Source: CAZJWR01 sp964549765 (GTDB taxonomy: Bacteria; Zixibacteria; MSB-5A5; GN15; JAAZOE01). From it: a DNA stretch of 64,000 nucleotides. Below the pieces are notes generated by a model. It made no database searches and was not told the DNA's origin. It worked only from the letters and a program-made list of their open reading frames with translations. The DNA lies in assembly GCA_964549765.1 (NCBI GenBank), contig CAZJWR010000004.1, positions 1 through 64,000 on the forward strand, in the 5' to 3' direction. Positions 1 through 10,078 of this stretch are shown here, piece by piece (position 1 is the first letter of the stretch; every line of letters starts with the position of its first letter). A program made the translations under genes and the position numbers.

Positions 1-238
1 ACAAGCCACCTTAATTCGGCCGCCAAACTGTCCAACAAACCGGGACCACCTCAATAATACGGTTATTGGGCGAGCTTTAATTTCGACGCAGGTGACATAA
101 TGATTGTGTGGCGTTATATAGGTCATCGTCAATTATGGCTTTAAATTAGTGCATTGACATTTTATTGGATGCCTCCTAATCGGTCCAGTTCCGGAACGGG
201 TATCCATTGCCCAGAGGATCAAATCGGAGAAAGGATAG

Positions 239-724
239 CTAATTTCCGGTGGGAATGACCGTCAAGACAATTATGGCTGAATAGTTCCCCGGTCGCTGGA
301 TCAGTCCCGGTACTATCATTCCGCCCAGCCATATGGTCAAGCCTGTAGAACCGAGACGATAGGTAATGGTATGCCATGGATCCAGGTTGTTGTAACCGGG
401 ATTGCTTTGATCCGGCGAAGCGCTGGAATCCATAGCACAGTCGGTTTCGCCAAAAACCATTTGCATATTATAGGGCCCGGAATTCATATATGTTGGCAAG
501 GTGAAAGTAATGCTCATTTCATCACCGGCGACGCCGGATATATGAAATTCGGCCGCTCCACCGGCATCATGTTTGGAGACCTTTTTGGGGATACCCGGGT
601 AAACATCTCCGAATCTGAGCGGAGATATGGCGGTCGCATTTTGGGCCGATAGCGGAGACCCTGTCCCGCCAAAGAATAGAAGCGCGACGAGCAGATGCAT
701 AATGTTTAAACGACTGGAAATCAT
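239..724 (-). CDS. Secreted DUF4402-like beta-sandwich protein
   Basis: This is a 161-residue exported protein of unknown function. A signal peptide is visible at residues 1-27 (hydrophobic LLVALLFFGG, cut near LSAQ). The mature part has the DUF4402 layout: an early LRFGDVYPG motif, a central stretch of alternating hydrophobic residues, then an LTIWLGG strand and a C-terminal GNYSAIIVLTV strand. It lies about 190 bp downstream of a similar gene on the same strand, and the two look like diverged paralogues. DUF4402 proteins resemble fimbrial or adhesin subunits, so a surface role is an inference. No usher or chaperone gene is visible nearby. Confidence 0.6.
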   Translation of the reverse strand: MISSRLNIMHLLVALLFFGGTGSPLSAQNATAISPLRFGDVYPGIPKKVSKHDAGGAAEFHISGVAGDEMSITFTLPTYMNSGPYNMQMVFGETDCAMDSSASPDQSNPGYNNLDPWHTITYRLGSTGLTIWLGGMIVPGLIQRPGNYSAIIVLTVIPTGN

Positions 725-915
725 CTGTGCAAACCTCTGGGCTTAGAGTCAAATTATTCCAAGCCGTCGGGTTAAGTCAATATTAAACTCGGAGGGATAT
801 CGCGGCCGCGTCCCGGCCTTGCCCCAAAAATCATAAACGACCACCACTAATCTTCAATATCCCGGGCGGCGCCCTCATTGTCATTCGGTAGGGGCTCTGT
901 CTGGGCGAAACAACC

Positions 916-1443
916 TTAACTACCGGTATACGCCACCGTCAGTATGACGTCGGCGCTATAGTCGCCGCCGGTCTGCGATATTTTCGGTTGAACCGACCCG
1001 CCTATCCAGACCGAAAGGGTACCGTCGGCGCCTATGGTAAGGACGCTGGGGCCGTTGGGATTAAGAGAACCGGCCGGAGCAATCTGACCGCCGCCGCTCC
1101 CATCATCATATGATGCATCGGTGGCGCTGAAACTTATCATCAGGGAAGCACTGGAATCGATCGTGTAGAGATTATTCGGCAGCAGAAAATCGACGCTGAG
1201 TTCGGCCAGCGGCTCACCGGTCACCTGCCATTCACCCGCGAATCCGAGATCGGTTTTATCCACCGACTTGTTCACGCCCGGAACGACCGTGCCAAAATTC
1301 AGGCTATTAACGCCTGTCACCTTGAGACTGGAAACCACGGTTGCGATGGCCTGAATCGTCCCTGATTCCTGGGCCATAACCGGCACACCCAAAAATAATA
1401 GAAGTAGGCACAGGATAAGGATTGTCTGAGATAGCGATTTCAT
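916..1443 (-). CDS. Secreted DUF4402-like protein
   Basis: This 175-residue protein has a clear signal peptide (residues 1-24, core ILILCLLLLFLG, cut after VMAQ). The mature domain begins with a strand (IQAIATVVSSLKV) followed by LNFGTVVPG, the hallmark of DUF4402. It later has LTIGADGTLSVWIGG and ends with GGDYSADVILTVAYTGS, again as in this family. The start is supported by an AAGGAG-type sequence just upstream (minus strand, near 1452). It is probably co-transcribed with the similar gene that follows. A role as a surface or fimbria-like subunit is inferred from the family only. Confidence 0.72.
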   Translation of the reverse strand: MKSLSQTILILCLLLLFLGVPVMAQESGTIQAIATVVSSLKVTGVNSLNFGTVVPGVNKSVDKTDLGFAGEWQVTGEPLAELSVDFLLPNNLYTIDSSASLMISFSATDASYDDGSGGGQIAPAGSLNPNGPSVLTIGADGTLSVWIGGSVQPKISQTGGDYSADVILTVAYTGS

Positions 1444-1845
1444 GCGATAACTCCTTACAAAAGCTGTAATTGATCAACAGGCAATTAGATGCAAGTTCAG
1501 TGCCGCCGACACGAATCATCATAAGACGTTGTCATATAACTGGTTATGAGCAGCAAGGGATAAGCGTACCATAAGATAACTACTCGGCTATGGGATACGG
1601 CCCATAGACAATTTGTCCAATTCATTGCGCAACAATGACTTTTGCGTCAATAAAAATCGGGGAGCCCTCCCATATAAAGCCGATTCCAAATGATTTGGGG
1701 TTGACCCCATCCATCCAGAATTGTCTCAAATTCATGGATTGATGTTATCCAGAACTGCCGCCGGGGCTAAACTCATATGGGAAAAATCCGATACTTTAAG
1801 ATAGCGGGTGTTTAAAATTCGAACAGCCGCAGAAAATAATAGAGG
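1444..1845. other. Divergent intergenic region
   Basis: This 402-bp region separates the minus-strand DUF4402 pair from the plus-strand repeat protein and must hold the promoters of both. The only clear structure is a perfect 7-bp inverted repeat with a 6-nt loop (1588-1594 with 1601-1607), and no T-tract follows it. I see no gene, tRNA or recognisable riboswitch. Confidence 0.5.
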
Positions 1846-3342
1846 ATGATTTGGCGACGTATGGGAAACGTTAAAAATCTCTTTGTCATCCTGCCTCTGA
1901 TAATGGCGGCGGGCATATCCGAAAGTTTCGCTCAGGATTCGCTGTGGTCAGCCAGCTATGGGGGCTATTATAATGAAAACGGATATGCCGCCACGAGACT
2001 GAGCAATGGCGATTTTCTCTTGGTTGGGTCCACCTTCTCATATGGATCCGGCGATCACGATGTATATCTGATAAAAACCGATTCCACCGGGGTAGAATTA
2101 TGGTCCCGGACTTTTGGCGGGACGGCAGCCGATTACGGCTATGATATCACGCCGACCGCCTCCGGGGGCTTTGTTCTGGTCGGGTCGACCACATCATACG
2201 GTAACGGTGGACATGATGTTTACCTGATTAAGGTTGACAATTTCGGGACCTTAGTATGGTCCAAAACATTCGGGGGAGCGCAAAACGATTTTGGAAACTC
2301 GGTCAGGATGACATCAGATAGTGGATTTATCATTTGCGGCACGACCAGTTCCTACGGGTTGGGAACCGACATCTATGTTATCAGAACCGACAGCCTTGGC
2401 GACAGCCTATGGACGAAAACGTTCGGCGGTCCTTCGGGCGAATCAGGATCGGCCATCAGGCAGGCTATCGACAGCGGTTATGTATTGATCGGAAGTACTG
2501 GGTCTTATGGCGCCGGATACAGCAGCATATATTTGGTGCGTATCGGAAGCTCCGGCGATACTTTGTGGACAGCCACGTACGGCGGGAGTCGGGCCGATTT
2601 CGGATACAGCCTCGAACCCACCAGTGATAAAGGATTCATATTAGCGGGAGCGACTGCTCCCGACGGAGAGAATTTCTACGACGCTTATCTGGTCAAGGTC
2701 GATTCCCTTGGAGTCATCCAATGGGACAGCACTTATGGCGGCGCCTACGAAGACCGGGCTTATTCGGTCAAGGCCACTGCCGACGGCGGCTATATATTGG
2801 CCGGGACGACTGAAGGAGCCGGCGACCGTAAAACCGACGTATTTATGGTCAAAACCGACCCGGTCGGTGGGGTCGAATGGAGCGATGCCTTCGGTGGCGC
2901 CGAAACCGATTATGGCCGGATGGTATTACTTGATTCACGCGGAGACTATTATGTCGTCGGGCATACCTTTTCGATTGGTTCGGGCGGATCGGACGTTTTT
3001 TTCCTGAAAATCCAGGGCCCGGTACAATCGGCGGCTGAACCATCGAATCCGCTTCTTCCCGAAGATCTTGTCCTTCTGTCGCAAAACTATCCCAACCCTT
3101 TCAATTTGAAAACTCGTATCGAATTCAATTTGCCCCGGCGAGCTGGTTATTCTCTCATGATATATAATGTATTGGGCCAGGTCGTCCGCCACTACGAAGT
3201 TCCCGCCGCATCGGCCGGGTTGCAGACGATCTATTGGGACGGAAAGAATGAGCGGGGCGAAGATATAGCGTCGGGAATTTACATCTACCGTCTACAGGTC
3301 GATGATTTTGTTCAATCAAAAAAAATGGTGCTTTTGAAATAA
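1846..3342 (+). CDS. Secreted beta-repeat protein with Por/FlgD-like C-terminal module
   Basis: This 498-residue protein (493 if the ATG at 1861 is used) has a signal peptide ending near SFAQ. It is followed by about seven repeats of roughly 50 residues. Each contains a W..T(F/Y)GG start, a D.G.S....D.GY(I/V)L.G.T core and a D.YL.K.D..G end, which suggests a beta-propeller or solenoid. The last 85 residues form a FlgD-Ig/Por-type module beginning QNYPNPFN and ending in KKMVLLK. This module is used for outer-membrane export or anchoring in the FCB group. The start is uncertain: AGAGG lies directly against the ATG at 1846 and 15 nt before the ATG at 1861. Substrate and role are unknown. Confidence 0.8.
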   Translation: MIWRRMGNVKNLFVILPLIMAAGISESFAQDSLWSASYGGYYNENGYAATRLSNGDFLLVGSTFSYGSGDHDVYLIKTDSTGVELWSRTFGGTAADYGYDITPTASGGFVLVGSTTSYGNGGHDVYLIKVDNFGTLVWSKTFGGAQNDFGNSVRMTSDSGFIICGTTSSYGLGTDIYVIRTDSLGDSLWTKTFGGPSGESGSAIRQAIDSGYVLIGSTGSYGAGYSSIYLVRIGSSGDTLWTATYGGSRADFGYSLEPTSDKGFILAGATAPDGENFYDAYLVKVDSLGVIQWDSTYGGAYEDRAYSVKATADGGYILAGTTEGAGDRKTDVFMVKTDPVGGVEWSDAFGGAETDYGRMVLLDSRGDYYVVGHTFSIGSGGSDVFFLKIQGPVQSAAEPSNPLLPEDLVLLSQNYPNPFNLKTRIEFNLPRRAGYSLMIYNVLGQVVRHYEVPAASAGLQTIYWDGKNERGEDIASGIYIYRLQVDDFVQSKKMVLLK

Positions 3343-3507
3343 GTCCACGAATTACTCTCTTTCCCGCCCGTTCCATGATCGGCGGGCTCTCCCTGACTTT
3401 TCCCTACGGCCGAACTGCGTCTGCCTCCTTCAAAATCCCTATAATTTGTGCCTCTATGAGTGCGGACTATTATCATAGTTGAGCCACTTGCCTGAAAAAA
3501 TTTCGAA

Positions 3508-3523
3508 GATCTTCAATTAAGGG
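3508..3523 (+). repeat. 16-bp intergenic repeat, copy 1
   Basis: The sequence GATCTTCAATTAAGGG occurs here, downstream of the secreted repeat protein, and again exactly at 10044-10059. Both copies lie in non-coding DNA. No element boundary is visible around them. Confidence 0.4.
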
Positions 3524-3585
3524 ACGCCATGTTATTGCCTTTGGCATCTCTACGAGATTTGCCGAGTTCTTCTCAAATCAATCTA

Positions 3586-4959
3586 TCAGATGCTGCCTAC
3601 TTTTTTGCGGTATAAGCGCTTTTGGTATTCATCCCCATATTCACGCACCAGGCGGTCGAATCCGGGGTGCCGAATAAGGTATTTGTAATCCGGATCGGTC
3701 AAAAGCAATCCAATACCCAACCGCGATGGCATGCTGAGCAATTCCTCGGCCCGTACTATGGCCGTATCCAGCTCGCCCAGGTAGACGTATACATTAAAAA
3801 GCTCCATCATTGATTCGGTGGCACGCATCGCATTGATCGACAGCGGTCTCAGATCAATTGCCTTTTTGGCGCATTCGAGGGCTTTTTCTTTGTGCCCCAA
3901 TCTTCCGTGGAGTCGCCCAAGAGTCGACCAGACAACGGGATAGTCCGGGTATTCACGTGCGTCTTCCTCCCAGAGAACTCGCATAGAATCATAGTGTGTT
4001 CGGGCCGAGTCAATATTCCCGGCAACCCAATGAATCCAGGCTAATAGCAAAAGATGATCCGATTCCGGTGTGCGCGCCAAGGCGTCTTCGGGCCGGCCAT
4101 CCATGATATCAAGGTCGGCCAGCAACCATGTCCACTGCGTGGTATCAACTTTGTCCCATGAACGGCCAATAATATCCCGTGCCTTTTGGGTATCGCCCAA
4201 CCAATTGATATACATAAACGCAAGACGGTAGTACCCGTTTATCCAATCGGGTCTCATACGAATTGTCTGCAGGTACTGCTCTTCCGCTTCTTCATATTTT
4301 CGCATGTCTTCGCAAACAGTGGCTAGATCATACTTCAGATTTGGTTCCAGCGGCTCCAATTCGCCGGCCCGTTTGACGCAATCATAGGCCAGATCCCATT
4401 GTCCCAAGTCCCTATGAATGGGAAAGGTATTCCACAGGTAGGAATAGTTGTCTTGTCCTCCGAAGTCCTTAAATGTAGCTTCATACTCGCTCAATGCCTT
4501 TTCAAGTTCCTTTTCCACACGGTAAAGATAGCTGGCCCGTGCAAAATGAGCGCCGGTTTCATCATATTCACGCGTCGCCAACTCAAAGGCCCTGTCCGCG
4601 TGAAATTTGGCCTGTGTTCTGATGGAATCCGATCGATCAAGATAATAAGTCCATAGCCGTGAATAGCACTGAGACAGTCTCGCGTGGGCGCGAGAGAAGC
4701 CGGTATCAATTCTGATTGCCTCGGCGTACATATCTACGGCCAGGCGCAGGTATTTTTTGACTCCATAAACACCCCGATAAAAATATCGGTGACCGCGCAG
4801 ATAATAATCATAGGCCTCCTCGCTGTCGGTGTATCGGGCCCAGACGGCCCGTCTTTCGCGAGGAGAAAGGACGACATCCAGTTCGCCGGCAACCTTCAGG
4901 GCCATTTCCGACTGCAGGTTAAACAATTCGGTTGAAACAGTGCGTATGTTTGACTCCAT
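3586..4959 (-). CDS. TPR domain, C-terminal half of a frameshifted kinase-TPR protein
   Basis: This frame encodes tetratricopeptide repeats over most of its 457 codons (for example EAIRIDTGFSRAHARLSQCY, then helix pairs with A/G-rich TPR positions). It ends in a short conserved-looking tail (LLTDPDYKYLIRHPGFDRLV) common in kinase-TPR proteins. It is not an independent gene. Its first residues (RTVSTELFNLQSEMALKVA) are the direct continuation of the FlgO-like domain encoded in another frame by the upstream gene, whose family usually reads WSxxYDR..DIF.LQ.EIA. Losing one base near 4943 would explain the break. Joined, the protein would be about 883 residues, normal for this family. The ATG at 4959 has no convincing SD sequence. 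Confidence 0.75.
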   Translation of the reverse strand: MESNIRTVSTELFNLQSEMALKVAGELDVVLSPRERRAVWARYTDSEEAYDYYLRGHRYFYRGVYGVKKYLRLAVDMYAEAIRIDTGFSRAHARLSQCYSRLWTYYLDRSDSIRTQAKFHADRAFELATREYDETGAHFARASYLYRVEKELEKALSEYEATFKDFGGQDNYSYLWNTFPIHRDLGQWDLAYDCVKRAGELEPLEPNLKYDLATVCEDMRKYEEAEEQYLQTIRMRPDWINGYYRLAFMYINWLGDTQKARDIIGRSWDKVDTTQWTWLLADLDIMDGRPEDALARTPESDHLLLLAWIHWVAGNIDSARTHYDSMRVLWEEDAREYPDYPVVWSTLGRLHGRLGHKEKALECAKKAIDLRPLSINAMRATESMMELFNVYVYLGELDTAIVRAEELLSMPSRLGIGLLLTDPDYKYLIRHPGFDRLVREYGDEYQKRLYRKKVGSI

Positions 4960-6236
4960 ATGATGCGATCTTCTTTGACGTTTATGAGTTGTGTCGTCAA
5001 CCGCACATGACGATTGCCGTCCCCGTCGATCTGGTACCGGGCCGAGGCATCGAGCACGAATTCGGCTCCCAGCGAGTCGCCAATCTTTTTCAGATCGATC
5101 CCGGCTTGTTTCAGACGAGCGGCGCTCAGTCGTGAAACGACCGACAGACCGCCAATGCGGGAAAGGCGTGATATGATTTCGTCTGAAAGACCGCTGGCAA
5201 AATACGCCTGGGTGGAATCGCCGAGGTTGTCAAACGGCAGGACCACCAATCGCTTCGGGCCGGCCGGTTTGGGATTTTTCTTGAGGAATTGGGCATACCC
5301 GAGATATCCGCCGACAATAATAAGCACCGCCGCTGCCGCCCATATTCCCAGTTTCCTTTTTTTGCCCGGCACATGTACCATCTTCAGTCGCCTCAGGTCG
5401 GCCAACATGCCGGCCGCCGTCTGGAAGCGGAGGGCGGGGTCTTTGGACAGGGCTTTGTCGACAATCTGCTGGAGCTCGCCGGTAGTGCCGGATTTGTATC
5501 GCGCCACCGGTTCCGGCGTCGAATCGGTTATGGCGCGCGCGATGGCGGCGTCATTATCGCCTTCGAACGGACGGCGGCCGGTCAGCATTTCGTAGAGAAT
5601 GACACCGACGGAGAAGAGATCGGAGCGATGGTCGCATGCCTTGCCGGTAACCTGCTCGGGAGACATGTAGCCGACCGTACCGAGAGTTGATCCGGTTTTG
5701 GTCAGTTTTTCCTCACCGGCAACCATGGCCAGGCCGAAATCGACCAACCTCGCGCGGTCATCCTTATCGACAATAATGTTGCCGGGCTTGATATCACGAT
5801 GCACGACTCCGGCAGCATGAGCTTTCTCAAGGCCGTCGAGGATTTGCATGGTTAAGCCGATAGCATCGTCAGTGTCCAGTTTGCCGTCTTTGATTACCTC
5901 CCGGAGCGACTTCCCCTCGATATGGGCCATGGCGAAATACGGCCGTCCTTGATACTCACCGACTTCATACACGGGAACGATGTTGGGATGATCCAGCTTG
6001 GCGGCGGCTTGAGCCTCACGAGTAAATCGTTCCCGCAGGTCTTTATCGCCGGCATAGTGATGGGGCAAAAACTTCAGCGCCACGCGTCGCCTGAGTTTGG
6101 TATCCTCTGCCAGATAGACCTCGCCCATTCCTCCGGCGCCGATCTTGGAGATAATTTTGTAATGGCCGACTTCGGTGCCTTCGGTCAACGGCACGAATGA
6201 TCGGGTTTCATCCTCATCGTGATGATATTCAGGCAT
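4896..6236 (-). CDS. PknB-type Ser/Thr protein kinase, frameshifted before its TPR domain
   Basis: This is a Hanks-type kinase with all key motifs. They are the glycine loop GAGGMGEVY (33-41), catalytic Lys55, Glu74, HRDIKPGN (146-153), DFG (166-168) and the activation segment GTVGYMSPEQ. A transmembrane helix follows at about 298-316 (AAAVLIIVGGYLGYAQFL), then a FlgO-like domain from 329 (LVVLPFDNLGDSTQAYFASG). The homologous reading ends at WSQTY (residue 431, codon at 4944-4946). The last 15 residues are out of frame and unlike the family. The next gene continues the protein in the -1 frame. The kinase domain is intact and probably works at the membrane. Substrates are unknown. Confidence 0.88.
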   Translation of the reverse strand: MPEYHHDEDETRSFVPLTEGTEVGHYKIISKIGAGGMGEVYLAEDTKLRRRVALKFLPHHYAGDKDLRERFTREAQAAAKLDHPNIVPVYEVGEYQGRPYFAMAHIEGKSLREVIKDGKLDTDDAIGLTMQILDGLEKAHAAGVVHRDIKPGNIIVDKDDRARLVDFGLAMVAGEEKLTKTGSTLGTVGYMSPEQVTGKACDHRSDLFSVGVILYEMLTGRRPFEGDNDAAIARAITDSTPEPVARYKSGTTGELQQIVDKALSKDPALRFQTAAGMLADLRRLKMVHVPGKKRKLGIWAAAAVLIIVGGYLGYAQFLKKNPKPAGPKRLVVLPFDNLGDSTQAYFASGLSDEIISRLSRIGGLSVVSRLSAARLKQAGIDLKKIGDSLGAEFVLDASARYQIDGDGNRHVRLTTQLINVKEDRIIWSQTYALFQPNCLTCSRKWP

Positions 6237-6431
6237 AGAAATGGCCCTGTTTTGATAGATTGGTGACCATAATCAAGAATAATACCAATAAAGAATCAAC
6301 CATAAAAGTCGGCAAGATTTTGTCTTGAATTCAACAATCCCATTTGTCATTAACCGAAATCGGCTTGCGAATATCCTCCCGGCGACAGGGCATACCCAGC
6401 CCCAGGAAAATTCATAGATTTTCGAATAAGT

Positions 6432-6457
6432 GACGCCGTGATACTACTCACGGCGTC
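6432..6457 (-). terminator. Inverted repeat downstream of the FG-GAP protease gene
   Basis: A perfect 9-bp inverted repeat (GACGCCGTG with CACGGCGTC, 8-nt loop) lies 43 bp after the stop of the minus-strand gene that ends at 6500. No run of T follows on either strand, so it is a possible rather than a proven terminator. Confidence 0.35.
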
Positions 6458-6499
6458 CCTTACGCTTTCGGCCAGACAGTCGCGAACGCCTGCGTGTCG

Positions 6500-9439
6500 T
6501 CATGGACAGCATGGCTCCGGACCGCCTTTGAAAATGTAATTTATCAGATAGACTGCATCAGCCACGTTGACGGCGCCATCGCAATTGGCATCGCCGGCGT
6601 CGAGCGGGTCCGGAGCGGGGCCTCCTTTGAAAATATAATTGATAAGATACACGGCATCGGCGACGTTGACGGCCTGATCGCTATCGGCATCACCGCAGAC
6701 GTATTGACATATATCGCCGGTTCCGTCGCCGTCGACATCGTTTTGATCCGGATTGTACAGCGCCGGACAGTTATCGCAGGCATCGCCGATGTTATCACCG
6801 TCCGCATCGGCCTGATCGGTGTTGGCAATGCCGAGACAATTATCACAATTATCAAGGACACCATCGCTGTCTTCGTCGCCAAGGTTGAAAATACGCGCCA
6901 TTCCGGGATAAGTACCCGCAACCTCCCCGTTATAGGCACCCACAATCAGGTCTATCGGGTGAGCTGAGAGGGATCCCTCTGAACCGCAAACCGATCGTCC
7001 GAACCAATCGCCGCGGACATCGCTGGCAAGGGTATATAGTTCCGAACCATCATCGCCAGAATAGATATGCACTGTGCCCGCCAGGGGATTTAAGCTTATT
7101 CCTGTCCCCACCGGTTCGCCGACGACCAGTTCATTGATGCCGTCATTGTTCAAATCCCGGGTATAAGATACTGACCAACCGAGATACGAGAGATCAGCCG
7201 TACCGGTAAAAATCATTGTCGCCGATGAGGTCGCCAAATCTTCCGGGAACGGCCCGGAATACCCGTTGAACACATAGGCCGCGCCGCCGTCCGGTTCACC
7301 GGCATCACTAAACGGAGCGCCGATTATGATATCATCAAAACTATCGTTATTAATGTCTCCGACGGTGGAGACGTCGCCCCCAAACCAGTCGGCTTCTGCT
7401 TCACCGGTTATCGTTACAAGCAGCCCCCCGTCAGATCCCGAATATATTCTGACGCGACCTATTTCGCTGGCTGCTCCTTCACTATATCTCATGGCGCCGA
7501 CAATGAAATCCTCCGTTCCGTCGTTATTGAAATCACCGGCGTTGGCGACCGAATATCCGAAGCCTTTGTCAGGAGAATCGCCCGCGAGGGAATAAATCAA
7601 GGCACCTGTCTGGCCGGAAAACACATAGGCAAGTCCCTGAGCATCGCTTCCGTACTGTCTGGCGCCGATGAGCAGGTCGGGGCCCGGCTCGCCGTCAACA
7701 TCGCCGATCCCGGCGACTTCCCAGCCAAAATTGTCACCGGCGGCCGCACCATCGAATATCATATCGGCGTCAGCTGCGGAAACAGTATCGACCGTCGATC
7801 CCGCATGTCCATAAAAAACGTACGCTCGGCCCGAGTTTGACCCGGATACATCATTTTGTTCGGCGCCGACAATCACATCGTCGTAGCCGTCGCCGTTGAC
7901 GTCCCCGGCGCCATCCACGGACACGCCGAGCCAGTCCCCGGTTGTCTCCCCGTCGACAACGAAAATGGGCAGCCCGGTGTAACCCGAATAGACATAGGCC
8001 CGGCCGGGATTATTATTGCCATTGTTATCATTCCGTCGCGCACCCACGATGATATCATCATACCCGTCGCCGTTGAAATCGCCGGCGTTGTTGACACGCC
8101 AGCCATAGAGATCGCCGTCCCCTTCTCCAAGGTAGGAAAACCTCGGACCGGGACATTCGCAGACATCGCCGATGCCGTTGTTGTTAACATCAGCCTGATT
8201 GGGATTAGGTGCGTACGGGCAATTATCGACATCGCCGCAGATGCCATCGCCGTCTTCATCGTTTTGCGCTGTACCCAGGCAATTGTCGCAATCGTCGCCG
8301 ATACCGTCTCCGTCCGAGTCCGCATACGGATAGGTGCAGGGTTCCGGGCCAACTTCCGTAGTACCGCACAAGTCAGCATTTATCTTGGCAAATTGATTGA
8401 ACTCCTCAAAAGTAATGCAGCTTACAACTTCGGTATTTTCCAGGGCCTGCCGATGCTTGGTAAAGCTAACATCGACAATATTGGACCAATCGTCGTAATC
8501 GGTAATCACCTGGTAACTTCCATCATTTTTGCAGGGAAAACTGGCCAGATCGGTGGCCACCGGGATTGTGTCAATTGCGCCATTGCAATTCCAGTCCACC
8601 GGGCCATAATCGATGCCGACGGTTTCATCCAGGTCGGATTCATCCAGCGCCTCCAATAGTCCATGTGAATAATCCAGATTTCGGAACGGACTGCAGGTAT
8701 CAGTTATCTCCTGGCACATCATCGCCTGTCTCAGGCCGGTGAGCTGGTACCGATAGGCCATAATGCTGGCGTAATTGGGCTTGTACTGGGTGACCACCGA
8801 CTCATTTTGATCCCCGGCATGCCTGAGCCCCAGGTTATGTCCCAGTTCGTGGGCGAAAGTCGCCGCGCGGTCAAAGGGCGTTCCGATTTGGTCCAGAGTC
8901 CAGCCGCCGCCGAGCGAGACGAGGAAGTCATCTCCCGGAAGTTCTGCCAACCCGGAGGAACCCGTTCCGGCGCCATAGTCATAGAGATGCGCCATGATGC
9001 AATAATGCCATCCGCTTTCACCGTAATGATCGCAGTAAATAGATTTAATCCAGGCGAAACCCGTATTCGGCGTTGTATTGCCAAATACAACTCCACCGAC
9101 ATTGCCAAGCACATCGACGTGCGGAATGGCGTCGCTTATTTCGACGTTCAATACTATTCCCTGACATGCGAACATGTCGACCAGGGCGTCTATCTCCGGC
9201 TGCAGGAGTTCGTGTGAGTGATCCGCCGCGACCATATAATCGACCTCGACATTAATCGTGTCGATAAGAAGCGCCATACGTGAAGTCTGGAGGGCGATCT
9301 GCAAATCTTTATCGATTGTCGAATTTGAATCGCCCTGTCCCGGACGTCTCTGCTTCTCTTCCAGTTGGGCCGCCGCAAAATTCAGGCAAAGAAGAGAAGC
9401 AGCACCCATCAGAATTGTTGCCTCTACAAGACCTTTCAT
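6500..9439 (-). CDS. Secreted metzincin-like protease with TSP3, FG-GAP and dockerin-like repeats
   Basis: This 979-residue protein has a signal peptide (1-24, cut after FAAA). Residues about 50-240 form a zinc protease: [11 protein letters not shown] at 197-207 is the HExxHxxGxxH metzincin site, and SIMAY at 225-229 supplies the Met-turn. Thrombospondin type-3-like calcium repeats follow (about 370-430, [14 protein letters not shown]). About seven FG-GAP repeats come next ([17 protein letters not shown] type), as in integrin-like beta-propellers. A second TSP3 stretch and a C-terminal dockerin-like pair (about 912-979) close the protein, which ends in PEPCCP. The ATG has a good SD (AAGGGGA, 7-8 nt away). 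A role as a calcium-dependent surface protease is inferred. Confidence 0.87.
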   Translation of the reverse strand: MKGLVEATILMGAASLLCLNFAAAQLEEKQRRPGQGDSNSTIDKDLQIALQTSRMALLIDTINVEVDYMVAADHSHELLQPEIDALVDMFACQGIVLNVEISDAIPHVDVLGNVGGVVFGNTTPNTGFAWIKSIYCDHYGESGWHYCIMAHLYDYGAGTGSSGLAELPGDDFLVSLGGGWTLDQIGTPFDRAATFAHELGHNLGLRHAGDQNESVVTQYKPNYASIMAYRYQLTGLRQAMMCQEITDTCSPFRNLDYSHGLLEALDESDLDETVGIDYGPVDWNCNGAIDTIPVATDLASFPCKNDGSYQVITDYDDWSNIVDVSFTKHRQALENTEVVSCITFEEFNQFAKINADLCGTTEVGPEPCTYPYADSDGDGIGDDCDNCLGTAQNDEDGDGICGDVDNCPYAPNPNQADVNNNGIGDVCECPGPRFSYLGEGDGDLYGWRVNNAGDFNGDGYDDIIVGARRNDNNGNNNPGRAYVYSGYTGLPIFVVDGETTGDWLGVSVDGAGDVNGDGYDDVIVGAEQNDVSGSNSGRAYVFYGHAGSTVDTVSAADADMIFDGAAAGDNFGWEVAGIGDVDGEPGPDLLIGARQYGSDAQGLAYVFSGQTGALIYSLAGDSPDKGFGYSVANAGDFNNDGTEDFIVGAMRYSEGAASEIGRVRIYSGSDGGLLVTITGEAEADWFGGDVSTVGDINNDSFDDIIIGAPFSDAGEPDGGAAYVFNGYSGPFPEDLATSSATMIFTGTADLSYLGWSVSYTRDLNNDGINELVVGEPVGTGISLNPLAGTVHIYSGDDGSELYTLASDVRGDWFGRSVCGSEGSLSAHPIDLIVGAYNGEVAGTYPGMARIFNLGDEDSDGVLDNCDNCLGIANTDQADADGDNIGDACDNCPALYNPDQNDVDGDGTGDICQYVCGDADSDQAVNVADAVYLINYIFKGGPAPDPLDAGDANCDGAVNVADAVYLINYIFKGGPEPCCP

Positions 9440-10043
9440 GATGATTCCCCTTAAATTGCATCATTGGCAGCTTATCGCGGTACTGCCTCTGATGACGAAT
9501 TGATGAAGAACTCGGCGTCAGTGACGATGATTTTCGACTATTACCGAAATTGCCGAAACAAGGTTCAGGCATCCCCCTGCGCCATCTCCGGCGAGCTGGT
9601 CTGCTCGGTATCGGAGGCGGCGGAAAAGATCGAAACCATCCACCGGATCCCTGATTGGGTAAACGGGGGCGGGGCCCGCGAGCCGAGCCAATATGACTAC
9701 GGATGGTGACCTGCCATATATGATGACCTCCAGTGATTCATCGGCTTCTTGAATATATGATATAACCGACGCCTGGCGTCGGATCGGAACTAAAGATTGG
9801 CAAAAGGAACTCTTGAATATCTCTTTAGTCAGCATAATACTGAATCGATATTTTGTCAAGCAAATTATGACAAGTTTTACCGGTTGGATTAGATTATACC
9901 ACTATTGTTATAGTAAATTCATTCTCTGAATTTGAGGCAATCTTCGAATCTCTTAATTATAGTGCAATCTGGAGGAGCGGATTCTGGCCACAGGCAGCCA
10001 TCACTACCACTATGTCTAGAGGCATATGCTATACAGCAACGAG

Positions 10044-10059
10044 GATCTTCAATTAAGGG
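10044..10059 (+). repeat. 16-bp intergenic repeat, copy 2
   Basis: This is an exact second copy of the 16-mer at 3508-3523. It lies 20 nt before a plus-strand terminator hairpin, so it could be part of a transcribed element. Confidence 0.4.
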
Positions 10060-10078
10060 CTGCTATAATTGATGATCA

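Noticed and set aside
1950..3000. Repeat array resembling a CRISPR
   Set aside because: The periodicity of about 150 bp is coding and degenerate, and reflects protein beta-repeats in one open frame.
4935..4960. Programmed -1 frameshifting in the kinase gene
   Set aside because: The overlap has no X XXY YYZ heptamer in phase and no clear stimulatory hairpin, so a mutation or consensus error is simpler.
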